Shown here: piece by piece, positions 26,134 through 35,299 of the stretch
Position numbering within the stretch: the stretch's first letter is position 1
Layout of the letters: each line of letters opens with the position of its first letter
Assembly: GCA_042095835.1 (NCBI GenBank)
Contig: JBELML010000029.1
Span: 1-50,308 of the forward strand
Length of the DNA: 50,308 nt
Reading direction: 5' to 3'
Origin: DATFKA01 sp042095835
GTDB taxonomy: Bacteria; Bacteroidota; Bacteroidia; Chitinophagales; Saprospiraceae
The notes under the pieces: generated by a model
The model's database searches: none
What the model was told of the DNA's origin: nothing
Seen by the model: the letters and a program-made list of their open reading frames with translations, nothing else
Translations under genes and position numbers: made by a program

Positions 26134-26700
26134 CTAAAAACTATACCCGATCCGCAGGTGCATATTTAATTCTATTTCACTTTTGTCCTTTGCATAACCT
26201 GCACGTTCGGCAAAGGTGTAAGTATATCCTGCGCCAAGACCTGCTTCAAAATTGAAATGATCTCCTATACTTCTTCTAATTCCCCACGTAGGTATAATAG
26301 AGAAATCACTTACTACAGGAGCATTGTCCGTATTGAATAGTACAACATCTGGATGATAGCTCATTTTTAAAGCAATGAAATTGCCACTATTCCCATCCGT
26401 TCTTTTTGAATTCTCTGCCCGTTTTTCGAGGTTGTAATAGAATCTTGGCTCAAGAACTACAACAGGTGTGAGTAGAAATGGAGCATCATATTCATCATAA
26501 AAAGTAGTTTCCCAAATACCAAAATCGAAGCCGACCTCTGTTCTGAGTGCTACGGTATTGGATAGTTTGGCTTCATTATACACCCAGAATCCTAAAACTC
26601 CAGTCTGTACTCCAAATGTTGAATTTTCTACACTTGTACTTTGAGATTTGGCGACTAAAGCAAGGCCGCACAAAGTCAAGATTAATAATGTCTTTTTCAT
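26134..26700 (-). CDS. Outer-membrane beta-barrel protein, paralogue A
   Basis: 188 residues with a signal peptide (1-19, LALVAKSQ) and alternating amphipathic strands ending in an aromatic C-terminus (LNMHLRIGYSF), typical of small outer-membrane beta-barrels. It differs from the protein at 32790-33356 at only five of 188 positions by my reading, and the genes share a stretch of about 220 bp with no difference. Flanking sequence is not duplicated. It lies just downstream of the TolB/TPR/AraC regulator gene, about 210 bp away on the same strand. Confidence 0.85.
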   Translation of the reverse strand: MKKTLLILTLCGLALVAKSQSTSVENSTFGVQTGVLGFWVYNEAKLSNTVALRTEVGFDFGIWETTFYDEYDAPFLLTPVVVLEPRFYYNLEKRAENSKRTDGNSGNFIALKMSYHPDVVLFNTDNAPVVSDFSIIPTWGIRRSIGDHFNFEAGLGAGYTYTFAERAGYAKDKSEIELNMHLRIGYSF

Positions 26701-26912
26701 ATTACTAATAATTTTTAAAAAATCTGATTGCTACAAAGCACTTCCCATTATGATTGGTTCATCTAGTAAAGAGGAAGGAAACCACCATCCGATGATTATC
26801 TACTCTGCTTGATCGAATTATCAATACAAAGATGGAGGGGAAAGAAAAAGGAATCGTTCTGAAATGAAATTTCGAACTTTATAGGGAGATTCAGGACTTT
26901 TTAAACAGACGC

Positions 26913-28724
26913 TTAACTTTGATGAGACTTCACCCAAGCTTTTGGTGTCATCCCTTCGATTTTTTTAAAGAAAGTATTGAATACCGATTTAGAATTAAAG
27001 CCGCTATCGTAAGCTAGTGCTAAAAGAGTAAGGTGGTTATTGGCAGGATTTAGGGCATTCTCTTTGAAGTGCTCTAAACGAAGCGTATTGATGTATTCAT
27101 TGAAATTATGGCCAATTCGTTCATTTAGCAACCAGGAAAGCTTGTTGCTGCTAATATTCACGTTTTCGGCTAGCCCACGTAAAGATAAAGAGGGGTTTAG
27201 GAACCACTTTTCTTCCTTCATCCCTTTTCCCAGAATTTCTAAAACCATATCGATTTCAACAGCTGACATTAAGGCTTTGGAAGGGGCAATGCGTATTTGT
27301 TTTTTGGGCTCAGTTGGTAATAACGCTTTACGGAAAGTGGCTTGCCGTAAATCCTGGAACCGCTGATACTGGTGTAAAGGTTTAAGCAGCGGAATATTCA
27401 CAAAGTTTATGATTTGACCAGTACGCATCCTGATGTTTTCCTCTAAAAAATCTAGCGCCATTTCGTGTTTGTCCAAATGGACCAACAAAAAAAGTTGCCA
27501 AGGGAAAAGCGATGCTCCAATATCTTCTTTAACCATTAAACTAGCTTTGCTGATATCAATATCGATGGTATCTTCTGGATTGACCAAATTGTACAATACC
27601 CTGCATTCTTCTGGTCTCTCAACTAAGGGGGTTTGATTCAAGAAATCATTGAGTGCTTCGTAATCCTTCGAAAGAATTAAGCAAAGTTGTTTTAATGCGA
27701 TGGAGTGTGTAAAGCTTGGATTGATGCTCAGGGAGGTCTCTATACATTCTAGCGCTTTCGTGTAGTCTTCGTTTAGGTAATAAATATTTGCTTTGGTAAA
27801 ATAATGATTCGGAGATAAAGGGTTTGTTTTTAAAATATTATCAACATGCCGGTGCGCTTTTTCGAAATAACCTAATGCTGTATATAATTCGCATAAACCT
27901 TCTTCTGCTTCCGTATAAGATGGATTAAGTTCTATTGCTTTTTGAAAAAATATATGCCCATTGATAAAATCCCATTGCCCCCAAAAGAACAATGTCGCTT
28001 TACTAAAATACCCCATATAGGATTCTTTGTCCAAATTAAAACCTTTGCTGAGGTTCTCTTCTGACAATTTTAATACACTCTTATTATTTCCCCAGGATCC
28101 GCCCATGGCATAACTATACGCCAAACCAAAGTAAGGCAAAGCAAAGGAGGGATCTATCCTTACACATTGTTCGTAGAGTTTTACTGCATTTGCGATTCCT
28201 TGACCATCCCACATTAAATGTTGATAGCGGCCTTTGAGATAGAGGTCGTATGCCTCCATATTTTGTGTCGGCGCTTCAATCAGATGTTCCTGAATATTGA
28301 AGTGACCAAAATTTTCTCGGATCTGGTCAGCAATGAGTAAACTTACTTCATCTTGTAGGGCAAATATGTCTTCCAAATCCCGATCAAAATTCTTTGACCA
28401 GAAGTGAGCCCCATCATTAGCACTGACTAGCTGCGCTGTAATGCGAACCTTATTTTTGGCTTTACGAACGCTTCCCTCCAAAACAGTACTTACCCCTAAT
28501 TGATCACCAATGGTGCGCACATCTATATTTTTATTCTTAAATGCAAAAGAGGAGGTGCGGGCAATAACTTTTAAGCCCTTTACGGTGGTTAGAGCGTTGA
28601 TTATTTCTTCAGTAATGCCATCGCTGAAGTATTCGTTCTCAGGGTCGGCACTCATATTAACAAAAGGGAGAACGACAATTGACTTTTTGGATGTTGATAT
28701 GGGTAGATGGTTGCTAGAATTCAT
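26913..28724 (-). CDS. TolB-like / TPR / AraC-type transcriptional regulator
   Basis: 603 residues with three modules. Residues ~14-140 are the TolB/FlgO-like domain common in regulators (SIVVLPFVNMSADPENEYFS, then a VLEGSVRKAKNKVRITAQLV segment). Residues ~150-430 carry TPR repeats (for example FALPYFGLAYSYAMGGSW and SYTEAEEGLCELYTALGYFE). The C-terminal ~100 residues are an AraC-family double helix-turn-helix (LNERIGHNFNEYINTLRLEH, then LLALAYDSGFNSKSVFNTFF and MTPKAW). No membrane helix is apparent, so it should be a cytosolic DNA-binding regulator sensing a protein or ligand through its TPR part. Paralogue A of the outer-membrane pair is a plausible target. Confidence 0.88.
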   Translation of the reverse strand: MNSSNHLPISTSKKSIVVLPFVNMSADPENEYFSDGITEEIINALTTVKGLKVIARTSSFAFKNKNIDVRTIGDQLGVSTVLEGSVRKAKNKVRITAQLVSANDGAHFWSKNFDRDLEDIFALQDEVSLLIADQIRENFGHFNIQEHLIEAPTQNMEAYDLYLKGRYQHLMWDGQGIANAVKLYEQCVRIDPSFALPYFGLAYSYAMGGSWGNNKSVLKLSEENLSKGFNLDKESYMGYFSKATLFFWGQWDFINGHIFFQKAIELNPSYTEAEEGLCELYTALGYFEKAHRHVDNILKTNPLSPNHYFTKANIYYLNEDYTKALECIETSLSINPSFTHSIALKQLCLILSKDYEALNDFLNQTPLVERPEECRVLYNLVNPEDTIDIDISKASLMVKEDIGASLFPWQLFLLVHLDKHEMALDFLEENIRMRTGQIINFVNIPLLKPLHQYQRFQDLRQATFRKALLPTEPKKQIRIAPSKALMSAVEIDMVLEILGKGMKEEKWFLNPSLSLRGLAENVNISSNKLSWLLNERIGHNFNEYINTLRLEHFKENALNPANNHLTLLALAYDSGFNSKSVFNTFFKKIEGMTPKAWVKSHQS

Positions 28725-28910
28725 TATACAAGTGTACGAAGAAATGCCCTAAGACTTAGGTATAGAACTGGAAAATACTCTTGAAGATGATATACAAGTA
28801 GCTGTAATTCAGTCTAAGAACACCCTATCCATTGCCTCAAAATCCGTGCTGGTCTACTTTTCTTCAGGGCTGGTCCAAATTGACCTAAATTGTGTTAAAA
28901 ATAGAACATT

Positions 28911-30248
28911 ATGAAAAAAATAGTAATCCGGCAGATATTAGTCTTTTCCCTCATTGCCTTCAGTTTCTGTCTTCTTCCAGCTCAATCGGCAAAAGAGCTG
29001 ATCGGCGAAATTAAACCCTTGATGCTAAAGCGGTATATTTTCCTGGATCAAGCTAAAGCCGTAATCACGCATCTGGAGCAATTGGAGGAAGAGCAACATT
29101 TTGAGCAATATACTACTGCAGAAGAATTGGCCGAAGCCATGACTCAAGCGATGCGCAGCATTAATCAGGACAAACACCTTGGAGTATTTCCTCCGCGAAC
29201 GGTTGTTCAGAAACAATCTACCGAATTCAAACCCAACTACCGTGGTGTGATCTCTCGCTATTCCAATCCAATGATACCATCCTTTCAGTATTTCGGTACC
29301 ATTGGGTATTTTGATATGCGATATTTTGGCGGTGGAGAGCGCAATTATGACAAGATCGATGCGGTCATGACGCAACTAAAAGAAGCGGACGCCTTGATCC
29401 TTGACCTACGGTCAAATGGAGGTGGAAGTCCACGTACCGTACAATACCTATGTAGCTACTTTTTTGACGAACATAAACTGTTAACTAGTTTGTACTCCCG
29501 CTTTGATGATCATACGGATGAATATTGGACTGTTGAAGTAAAAGGACAAAAGCGCCCAGAGCTTCCAATCTTTGTGCTCACCAGCAGCCGGACTTTCTCT
29601 GGAGCGGAAGATTTTGCATATACAATGCAAGGGCATGGAAAAGTTACTATTATTGGAGAAGTTACCCGAGGAGGAGCGCATCCTACACGCGCTCATAATT
29701 TGTCTGGTGGTTTTCGGGTACGTATCCCATTTGCGCGTTCAATACATCCTGTTACAAAATCCAATTGGGAAGGCATAGGTGTGCAACCTGATGTACAGGT
29801 GCCACAGGATGAGGCGCTGGAAAAAGCCAAAGAAATGGCTGCAGATGCAGCTGAATCCTACAAACAATCCTATTTTGGTACGCTAGAAAAAGCGCTGGGG
29901 GGAATAGCTGGACCACAGCTCAAAGAAAAGGCTTTCAAAGAGGTGTACGACCTACTTGCCAATATCGTAAACGCCAATCTGGTAAATGAAAATGATATTA
30001 ACCGCTTGGGCTATCAATACCTTCGAGGAGATAAAAAAATAGCTGCTTTGGCATTACTGAAGGCCAATAGCCAACTATTCCCAGAATCCCCTAATGTTTA
30101 TGATAGTTACGCTGAAGTTCTGACAGCTGTTGGAGATCATCAACAGGCTATATTAAATTTAAAAATAGCGGTGGATTTAGCCAAAAAGATACAGCATCCT
30201 GATTTAGAATATTTCCAACGTAGTTTGATTGCCCTTACTGAAAATTGA
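28911..30248 (+). CDS. Secreted S41-family peptidase
   Basis: 445 residues with a signal peptide (about 1-24, FCLLPAQS). The tail-specific-protease/IRBP-like S41 fold is shown by DALILDLRSNGGGSPRTVQY and by the nucleophile segment TSSRTFSGAEDFAY with Ser230, then GEVTRGGAHPT and GIGVQPDVQVP. A helical C-terminus (~330-445) includes a TPR-like pair. It should hydrolyse peptides in the periplasm or at the surface. It is followed within 11 bp by a LytS-type kinase and then a LytTR regulator, so the three probably form an operon. Confidence 0.88.
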   Translation: MKKIVIRQILVFSLIAFSFCLLPAQSAKELIGEIKPLMLKRYIFLDQAKAVITHLEQLEEEQHFEQYTTAEELAEAMTQAMRSINQDKHLGVFPPRTVVQKQSTEFKPNYRGVISRYSNPMIPSFQYFGTIGYFDMRYFGGGERNYDKIDAVMTQLKEADALILDLRSNGGGSPRTVQYLCSYFFDEHKLLTSLYSRFDDHTDEYWTVEVKGQKRPELPIFVLTSSRTFSGAEDFAYTMQGHGKVTIIGEVTRGGAHPTRAHNLSGGFRVRIPFARSIHPVTKSNWEGIGVQPDVQVPQDEALEKAKEMAADAAESYKQSYFGTLEKALGGIAGPQLKEKAFKEVYDLLANIVNANLVNENDINRLGYQYLRGDKKIAALALLKANSQLFPESPNVYDSYAEVLTAVGDHQQAILNLKIAVDLAKKIQHPDLEYFQRSLIALTEN

Positions 30249-30259
30249 AGTATTTGAAT

Positions 30260-30532
30260 ATGGAATCACCAACAATTTGGAGCAATTTTCGGAACCAAAG
30301 ACTTCCCAAACATATCCTGTTTTGGGGAGTCTTGTACCTGTACTATGTGGTTTCTAACTGGACGTTTTATGACGATAAAATTGCCCTTGTAGAGCGCTTA
30401 ACCTGGAAGACTGGCGTCCAGATCCTGTTTACCTATTTGGTTACAGAATTGCTGGTTCCCTTATTTTTACACAAAAAAAAAGGCTATTATTTGTGGGCAG
30501 TAGTTTGCTATCAGCCTATCTTGCGTACCTAG
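30260..30532 (+). CDS. LytS-type sensor kinase, N-terminal membrane part (frame-disrupted)
   Basis: Contains the first two membrane helices (HILFWGVLYLYYVV and TGVQILFTYLVTELLVPLFL) and ends in HKKKGYYLWAVVCYQPILRT. The frame runs across nine As (30473-30481) into a TAG at 30530. Reading with a tenth A, or slipping -1 on the run, continues as KKKRLLFVGSSLLSAYLAYL, a natural third helix that joins the rest of the kinase (next entry). I chose ATG 30260; a TTG at 30245 overlapping the peptidase stop is also in frame. Confidence 0.75.
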   Translation: MESPTIWSNFRNQRLPKHILFWGVLYLYYVVSNWTFYDDKIALVERLTWKTGVQILFTYLVTELLVPLFLHKKKGYYLWAVVCYQPILRT

Positions 30533-31317
30533 GTTATACCCTGATCCGGTATTATTATTTTGATCCCAAATACCGTGCCCCTTATTCTGTATCTGAGCTA
30601 TACGATCGTCTAACCAATTTTAGTTTTTATTTGAATGAGTTAACCTGGTTTATCTTTCCAGGTATTGTAATCATGGCCAGCCGCTTCTACCGTGATCAAC
30701 AAGAAATGGTCCTGTTGCGAGAGCAGAAAAAAACTACCGAGTTAAATCTGCTGAGAAATCAACTCAATCCTCATTTCTTATTCAATACCCTCAACAACTT
30801 ATATACATTAGCCCTTAAAAGATCAGACCAAACCCCAGTTGTAATTGCCAAGCTTTCCGCTATTTTAGATTATATGTTATACCATTGTCAAGAAAAATAT
30901 GTACCACTGGCTGATGAAATTATCTTAATCAATAATTATCTGGAATTAGAGCAATTACGTTATGGCCCAAGATTACATGTTAATTTTGAATACAAAGTTG
31001 CCAAAGGCATACGCATAGCACCATTAATCTTGTTGACCTTCGTGGAAAATGCATTTAAGCATGGAGTGAAAGAAGAAATTCGAGAAGCCCAACTAAACAT
31101 CTTACTCCAAGGAACAGATGATGAGATTGTCTTTGAAGTCCAAAATTCAAAACCGATGCAATTACAAAAAGTAAAGCCTAATAATAAAACAGCTATTGGT
31201 CTAGGCAATATCAGACAGCAACTTGACCTACTCTATCCGCAAGCCTATCATTTATCCATACAGGATAATGCCACCAGTTATAAGGTGTGTTTAAAATTAC
31301 AGGCCAATGAGTTATAA
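30493..31317 (+). CDS. LytS-type sensor histidine kinase, catalytic part
   Basis: Carries the third and fourth membrane helices and a cytoplasmic His_kinase domain: a coiled linker with RNQLNPHFLFNTLNNLY (phospho-acceptor His), LTFVENAFKHG (N box) and TAIGLGNIRQQLDLLYP (G box). This is the PF06580-type kinase that pairs with LytTR regulators. Starting from GTG 30493 would leave it without its first two helices, so the intended product is probably a single ~350-residue protein starting near 30260. It overlaps the regulator gene by 11 bp. Confidence 0.85.
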   Translation: MGSSLLSAYLAYLGYTLIRYYYFDPKYRAPYSVSELYDRLTNFSFYLNELTWFIFPGIVIMASRFYRDQQEMVLLREQKKTTELNLLRNQLNPHFLFNTLNNLYTLALKRSDQTPVVIAKLSAILDYMLYHCQEKYVPLADEIILINNYLELEQLRYGPRLHVNFEYKVAKGIRIAPLILLTFVENAFKHGVKEEIREAQLNILLQGTDDEIVFEVQNSKPMQLQKVKPNNKTAIGLGNIRQQLDLLYPQAYHLSIQDNATSYKVCLKLQANEL

Positions 31318-31993
31318 ATGTTTGATTATAGATGATGAAGCACTCGCTCGAGAACTAGTAGCTACCCATCTATCCATATTAGATGATTTTGAGCTGGTCG
31401 CTTCTTGCGCTAATGCACTGGAGGCTCGTGCAATTCTGCAAAAAGAAAAGATTGATCTCCTGTTTCTCGACATTGAAATGCCTATCCTGAAAGGTACCGA
31501 GTTTTTAAAAGGTCTTGAAAATAAACCTAAAGTTATATTCACTACAGCTTACCGAAATTATGCCGTCGAAGGTTTTGATCTCAATGCGATTGATTACCTA
31601 TTAAAACCGATCTTACTGGATCGTTTTCTGCAAGGAATCGATAAATTCCTGGCGAGTGTCCAGGCCAACTCCCCAATGGGTAAGTCAGTTGCAGATCATA
31701 TCTTTGTGAGAAGTCAAAATAAGAACGTAAAAATTCTCTTAAAAGAAGTGCTTTACATCGAAAGTGTAAAAGACTATATCCGCATTCATACCTCAGCCCA
31801 AAAATGGATGGTTAAAGGAGGAATTACCGCCTTTACCACCCAACTGGACACTCGTTTCCTGCGGGTACATCGCTCCTTTATCGTGAATATAGATCAGGTC
31901 ACTGCCTTTACAAAACAGGATATTGAAATTGGAATACTGGAGATTCCAATCGGAGAATCTTATAAACAAGATGTATTGCGCAGGCTGCGTTAG
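31307..31993 (+). CDS. LytTR-family response regulator
   Basis: 228 residues: a receiver domain (about 1-120) with the acidic pocket DDE (9-11), phospho-acceptor Asp55 in LLFLDIEMP, and Lys in LLKPI; then a LytTR DNA-binding domain (about 125-228) with VLYIESVKDYIRIHT and FLRVHRSFIVNIDQV. It should be phosphorylated by the kinase encoded just upstream, whose stop it overlaps by 11 bp. Targets may include the adjacent convergent outer-membrane genes; this is inference from position. Confidence 0.93.
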   Translation: MSYKCLIIDDEALARELVATHLSILDDFELVASCANALEARAILQKEKIDLLFLDIEMPILKGTEFLKGLENKPKVIFTTAYRNYAVEGFDLNAIDYLLKPILLDRFLQGIDKFLASVQANSPMGKSVADHIFVRSQNKNVKILLKEVLYIESVKDYIRIHTSAQKWMVKGGITAFTTQLDTRFLRVHRSFIVNIDQVTAFTKQDIEIGILEIPIGESYKQDVLRRLR

Positions 31994-32112
31994 TGCCAGA
32001 TTCCTATGTCTCTTGACCAAAATGAGAAAATACTGGCCTCCCCTGCAGCGGAAACAGAACTCTTTTAATCCGGGTTCGATTGCTCCGTATTGCAAGCATT
32101 TAAGCTAAAGTT

Positions 32113-32146
32113 TGACCAGCAAGGAATGGTGAATCCTTGCTGGTCA
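32113..32146. terminator. Hairpin between convergent genes
   Basis: 13-bp perfect stem TGACCAGCAAGGA (32113-32125) / TCCTTGCTGGTCA (32134-32146), 8-nt loop, between the response regulator (+, ends 31993) and the outer-membrane gene (-, ends 32158). No strong T-run; probably a shared transcript end. Confidence 0.55.
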
Positions 32147-32157
32147 GTCTTAAGCTT

Positions 32158-32730
32158 CTAATACCAAGTAAATCCTAGTCCAAGAGAGAGTATTACGACC
32201 TCTCGATCTCGACCATCATCTAAATTCGTCCATCCCATCTGCAGTTGGGTTTGAAGGTCTAGCGCAAAGCTTTTCTTTTGCACGAGTTCATACCCTGTAC
32301 TGAAGGCAACTGCTCCACCAAAATTCCAATCTTCCTCTTTAATGTTGTCTTCATAGATTGCTGGAAAATCCATAGCTAGACCTGCACCAGCATTTACCCA
32401 CCATCGATCCTTTACCCAATATTGAACTGATGGCATAAAGGCATCGAAACTGCGGTCTTTACCCTCGTATTCGTAGCCCATTCCAGCATACGATCCTAGA
32501 ATAGCTAGGCGATCATTGACCATCCATCCCACTTTTAAATTAGGAAAACTGCCGCCGCCTTGGGCTTCGTCGAAAGGTACTTCTTGGTCGCTATTGGATA
32601 CACTGATGACACCACCGCCTATTCCAAAACCAATTACAAAGCCTTTTCTTTCGAAGGTGCTGTTGGTCTCATTTTGACCATAGGATAGAAGTGTACAAAG
32701 CGTGAGAAAGAGAACTAATAAATTTTTCAT
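32158..32730 (-). CDS. Small outer-membrane beta-barrel protein
   Basis: 190 residues with a signal peptide (1-18, TLLSYGQ) and alternating beta-strand pattern: FVIGFGIGGGVISVS, LKVGWMVNDRLAILGSYAGM, WVNAGAGLAMDF, GAVAFSTGYELV, LQTQLQMGWTNL and the aromatic terminal strand ILSLGLGFTWY. It fits the porin-like/OmpW-like small barrel class but no family can be fixed by eye. It is unrelated in sequence to paralogue B, whose gene lies 59 bp upstream on the same strand and may be co-transcribed. Confidence 0.8.
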   Translation of the reverse strand: MKNLLVLFLTLCTLLSYGQNETNSTFERKGFVIGFGIGGGVISVSNSDQEVPFDEAQGGGSFPNLKVGWMVNDRLAILGSYAGMGYEYEGKDRSFDAFMPSVQYWVKDRWWVNAGAGLAMDFPAIYEDNIKEEDWNFGGAVAFSTGYELVQKKSFALDLQTQLQMGWTNLDDGRDREVVILSLGLGFTWY

Positions 32731-32789
32731 TTTTAATGTTTAGGAAGGTTATATGATAAAGGAATTGATTTTGTCGGTCAGACAATCGA

Positions 32790-33356
32790 CTAGAATGTGT
32801 ACCCGATCCGCAAGTGCATATTTAATTCCATTTCACTTTTGTCTTTTGAATAACCTGCGCGTTCAGCAAAGGTGTAAGTATATCCTGCGCCAAGACCTGC
32901 TTCAAAATTGAAAAGCTCTCCTATACTTCTTCTAATTCCCCAGGTGGGTATAATAGAAAAATCACTTACTACAGGAGCATTGTCCGTATTGAATAGTACA
33001 ACATCTGGATGATAGCTCATTTTTAAAGCAATGAAATTGCCACTATTCCCATCCGTTCTTTTTGAATTCTCTGCCCGTTTTTCGAGGTTGTAATAGAATC
33101 TTGGCTCAAGAACTACAACAGGTGTGAGTAGAAATGGAGCATCATATTCATCATAAAAAGTCGTTTCCCAAATACCAAAATCAAAGCCGACCTCTGTTCT
33201 GAGTGCTACGGTATTGGATAGTTTTGCTTCATTATACACCCAGAACCCTAAAACTCCAGTCTGTACTCCGAATGTTGAATTTTCTACACTTGTACTTTGA
33301 GATTTGGCGACTAAAGCGAGGCCGCACAAAGTCAAGATTAATAATGTCTTTTTCAT
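32790..33356 (-). CDS. Outer-membrane beta-barrel protein, paralogue B
   Basis: 188 residues, same signal peptide and barrel strands as the protein at 26134-26700. By direct comparison the only residue differences are Asp-His to Glu-Leu in the RRSIG-xx-FNF segment, Ala to Ser, Ile to Met and Ser to Thr near the C-terminus. Most DNA differences are silent and lie outside the central block. The 5' and 3' flanks of the two genes differ, so only the coding unit was duplicated or is being kept alike by gene conversion. Confidence 0.85.
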   Translation of the reverse strand: MKKTLLILTLCGLALVAKSQSTSVENSTFGVQTGVLGFWVYNEAKLSNTVALRTEVGFDFGIWETTFYDEYDAPFLLTPVVVLEPRFYYNLEKRAENSKRTDGNSGNFIALKMSYHPDVVLFNTDNAPVVSDFSIIPTWGIRRSIGELFNFEAGLGAGYTYTFAERAGYSKDKSEMELNMHLRIGYTF

Positions 33357-33391
33357 AATCTGAATTTTTTAAAGGTGATTAATATTGATTT

Positions 33392-34435
33392 CTATTTCAG
33401 CCCAAACAAGGGTCTTAAGAAACCAATTCTTCTAATGATGAATTCATAAATGAGGTAGCACACTAAAGCGGTAAAAGCTACGATACCTATGAATTTGAAT
33501 AGGATGGGCATATTTAAAGGCAATAGGAATAGAGCCCCGGCATACAATACAAATAGGTGAATGATGTACACAGGATAGGCTGCTTGGCTCAAGTAGCTTA
33601 AGATTTTACTCGGCTTATTCAAGTACTGGTAACCAAATCCAAAAATTCCAAATATCCAGCAATTGGATTCGACAGCCATGAGGTAGCCAGGCGCTTCAGT
33701 CCTAAATACTAGGACCCTAATGCCATACAAAATGAGGGCTAAAGCAGTATACAGCCATTTCCACTTCAAGACATTTTTCCAAAAACTTTCACCACTGTAC
33801 ACTAAAAGAAAACCGAAAAAGAAGGCAAGAAATCCATTAAAAAAGCCATGCCAAGTCTGCGCATACACTGCAAACAGCTGTGGCTTAATTAGCAGCACCT
33901 CAATGACAAAAAATAGGGAGATCAGCAAAGGTGCAAGCGGGTTGCTTACTATAGCAGATAGCACTTTTTTTATCTTAGCATTTTCTTGCTTTTTTAGAAA
34001 GTGGAATAGCGGCAAAAGCAGGAGCACATAGGCAAAGATGTTTCCCAAGAACCATAAATGTCCTTGGTGAGGGAAATATCCCAAAGGCAAACTATAGTAC
34101 TTTTGAAAAATCAACATATGCAAAGGTGCAATAGCCACTATGCCAAACAAAAAGGGCAACAAAATCCGTTTTGTCCGTTCCATAAGCAATTGCTTCCAGT
34201 TGCGTTTGCGCATGGCGAAAAAGAGCCCCATTCCTGATACGTAGAATAAAAATGGAATTCGCCAAACATTGAGCATGGTCATGGGTGTCCATAGAGCCTC
34301 AAGTGATTCTTCACTCCTGATAAAGCCAACGAACATAGCCCAGGGTTGGAAAACAATGGCGATATGATAGATTAATAATAAGCCAATGGCTATCACGCGC
34401 AACCAATCGATATCATGTCTTCTTTGTACTTTCAT
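33392..34435 (-). CDS. Acyltransferase 3 family membrane protein
   Basis: 347 residues with about ten hydrophobic segments and the start motif RRHDIDWLRVIAIGLLLIYH characteristic of acyltransferase-3 / OpgC-like integral membrane proteins, including the His in LLIYH. These transfer acyl groups to surface polysaccharides, glucans or lipids. The gene ends 36 bp before the ATG of paralogue B on the same strand, so both may be read together. Confidence 0.88.
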   Translation of the reverse strand: MKVQRRHDIDWLRVIAIGLLLIYHIAIVFQPWAMFVGFIRSEESLEALWTPMTMLNVWRIPFLFYVSGMGLFFAMRKRNWKQLLMERTKRILLPFLFGIVAIAPLHMLIFQKYYSLPLGYFPHQGHLWFLGNIFAYVLLLLPLFHFLKKQENAKIKKVLSAIVSNPLAPLLISLFFVIEVLLIKPQLFAVYAQTWHGFFNGFLAFFFGFLLVYSGESFWKNVLKWKWLYTALALILYGIRVLVFRTEAPGYLMAVESNCWIFGIFGFGYQYLNKPSKILSYLSQAAYPVYIIHLFVLYAGALFLLPLNMPILFKFIGIVAFTALVCYLIYEFIIRRIGFLRPLFGLK

Positions 34436-34484
34436 TGTGGTGCTGTTTTAATGAATTAGATAGGTATAACTCTAGCAGTAAGGC

Positions 34485-35060
34485 CTACTGGAGCATCATG
34501 GCTATCACGGGGCGCGTTTTTTCTATTTCGTTTAGATCAAATTGCAAACCGAGCGGACCTAATTGCTGCTGTAGCATTTCATAGACAGGCTTCACATCAG
34601 TAAATGGTCCCATCACACTTTCCCTTGGTGTCATACCAAAACTGTTTTTTACTGTCTTGTCTGCTTTGGCATCAATCAGCATTTGTACGATCTCAGTTCG
34701 GCAGAAAAATGCCGCGGTGTGTAAAGCGGTGGCACCGTCATTGTTCTTAATGGATAGATCAGCATTGGCATCAATCAAAGCTTTGACAATAGCTGTTTTA
34801 CCGAAGGTTGCTGCCGAGATTAAAGGTGTCGAGCCGCTCATTTGCTCTTTCTTATTAATATCAGTTCCGGCGGCTATATGCTGTTTCACAATATCGAGCT
34901 GGTTCGACATGATTGCTGTTTGCATGTCTATTTTCGGTTTATCTACTGTTGACTTAGTTTCTAAGCTCTTGTCTGACTCATTACAAGCAATTGTTAGTAA
35001 CATAACAGTAAGAGTAAAGCTGAATAATGATTGGAGAGAAAAAAATTTAATTGACTTCAT
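34485..35060 (-). CDS. Ankyrin-repeat lipoprotein
   Basis: 191 residues from ATG 35060. The signal sequence ends in a lipobox (LLTIAC, Cys at ~26), then three to four ankyrin repeats: the recognisable cores are GSTPLISAATFGKTAIVKAL, GATALHTAAFFCRTEIVQML and a partial GMTPRESV. It should be a protein-binding lipoprotein in the envelope. An upstream in-frame start at 35102 would bury the signal peptide and is rejected. It is 49 bp upstream of the acyltransferase on the same strand. Confidence 0.85.
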   Translation of the reverse strand: MKSIKFFSLQSLFSFTLTVMLLTIACNESDKSLETKSTVDKPKIDMQTAIMSNQLDIVKQHIAAGTDINKKEQMSGSTPLISAATFGKTAIVKALIDANADLSIKNNDGATALHTAAFFCRTEIVQMLIDAKADKTVKNSFGMTPRESVMGPFTDVKPVYEMLQQQLGPLGLQFDLNEIEKTRPVIAMMLQ

Positions 35061-35299
35061 AATTTGAATATTTAATATTAGAAATTGATTTGTTTTCAAC
35101 AATTACAAAGATGAGATAAGCGTGAACGCCAGGCATATGAGCTATCCAGCAATAGCTATCAAGTTTGAGGAAGGGATGAAAACTATGACGCAATCGTATA
35201 AATTATGACGCAAAAGCCGATTTTGATCCTAAATTGATCGACATCTTTATGGCATCGGTTTGTATAAATTTCCCTAATTTAGGCTTAGCAAAAAACCAT

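Noticed and set aside
25969..26169. 66-codon plus-strand ORF
   Set aside because: Begins inside the 13-bp hairpin and overlaps the outer-membrane paralogue on the opposite strand; looks like chance.
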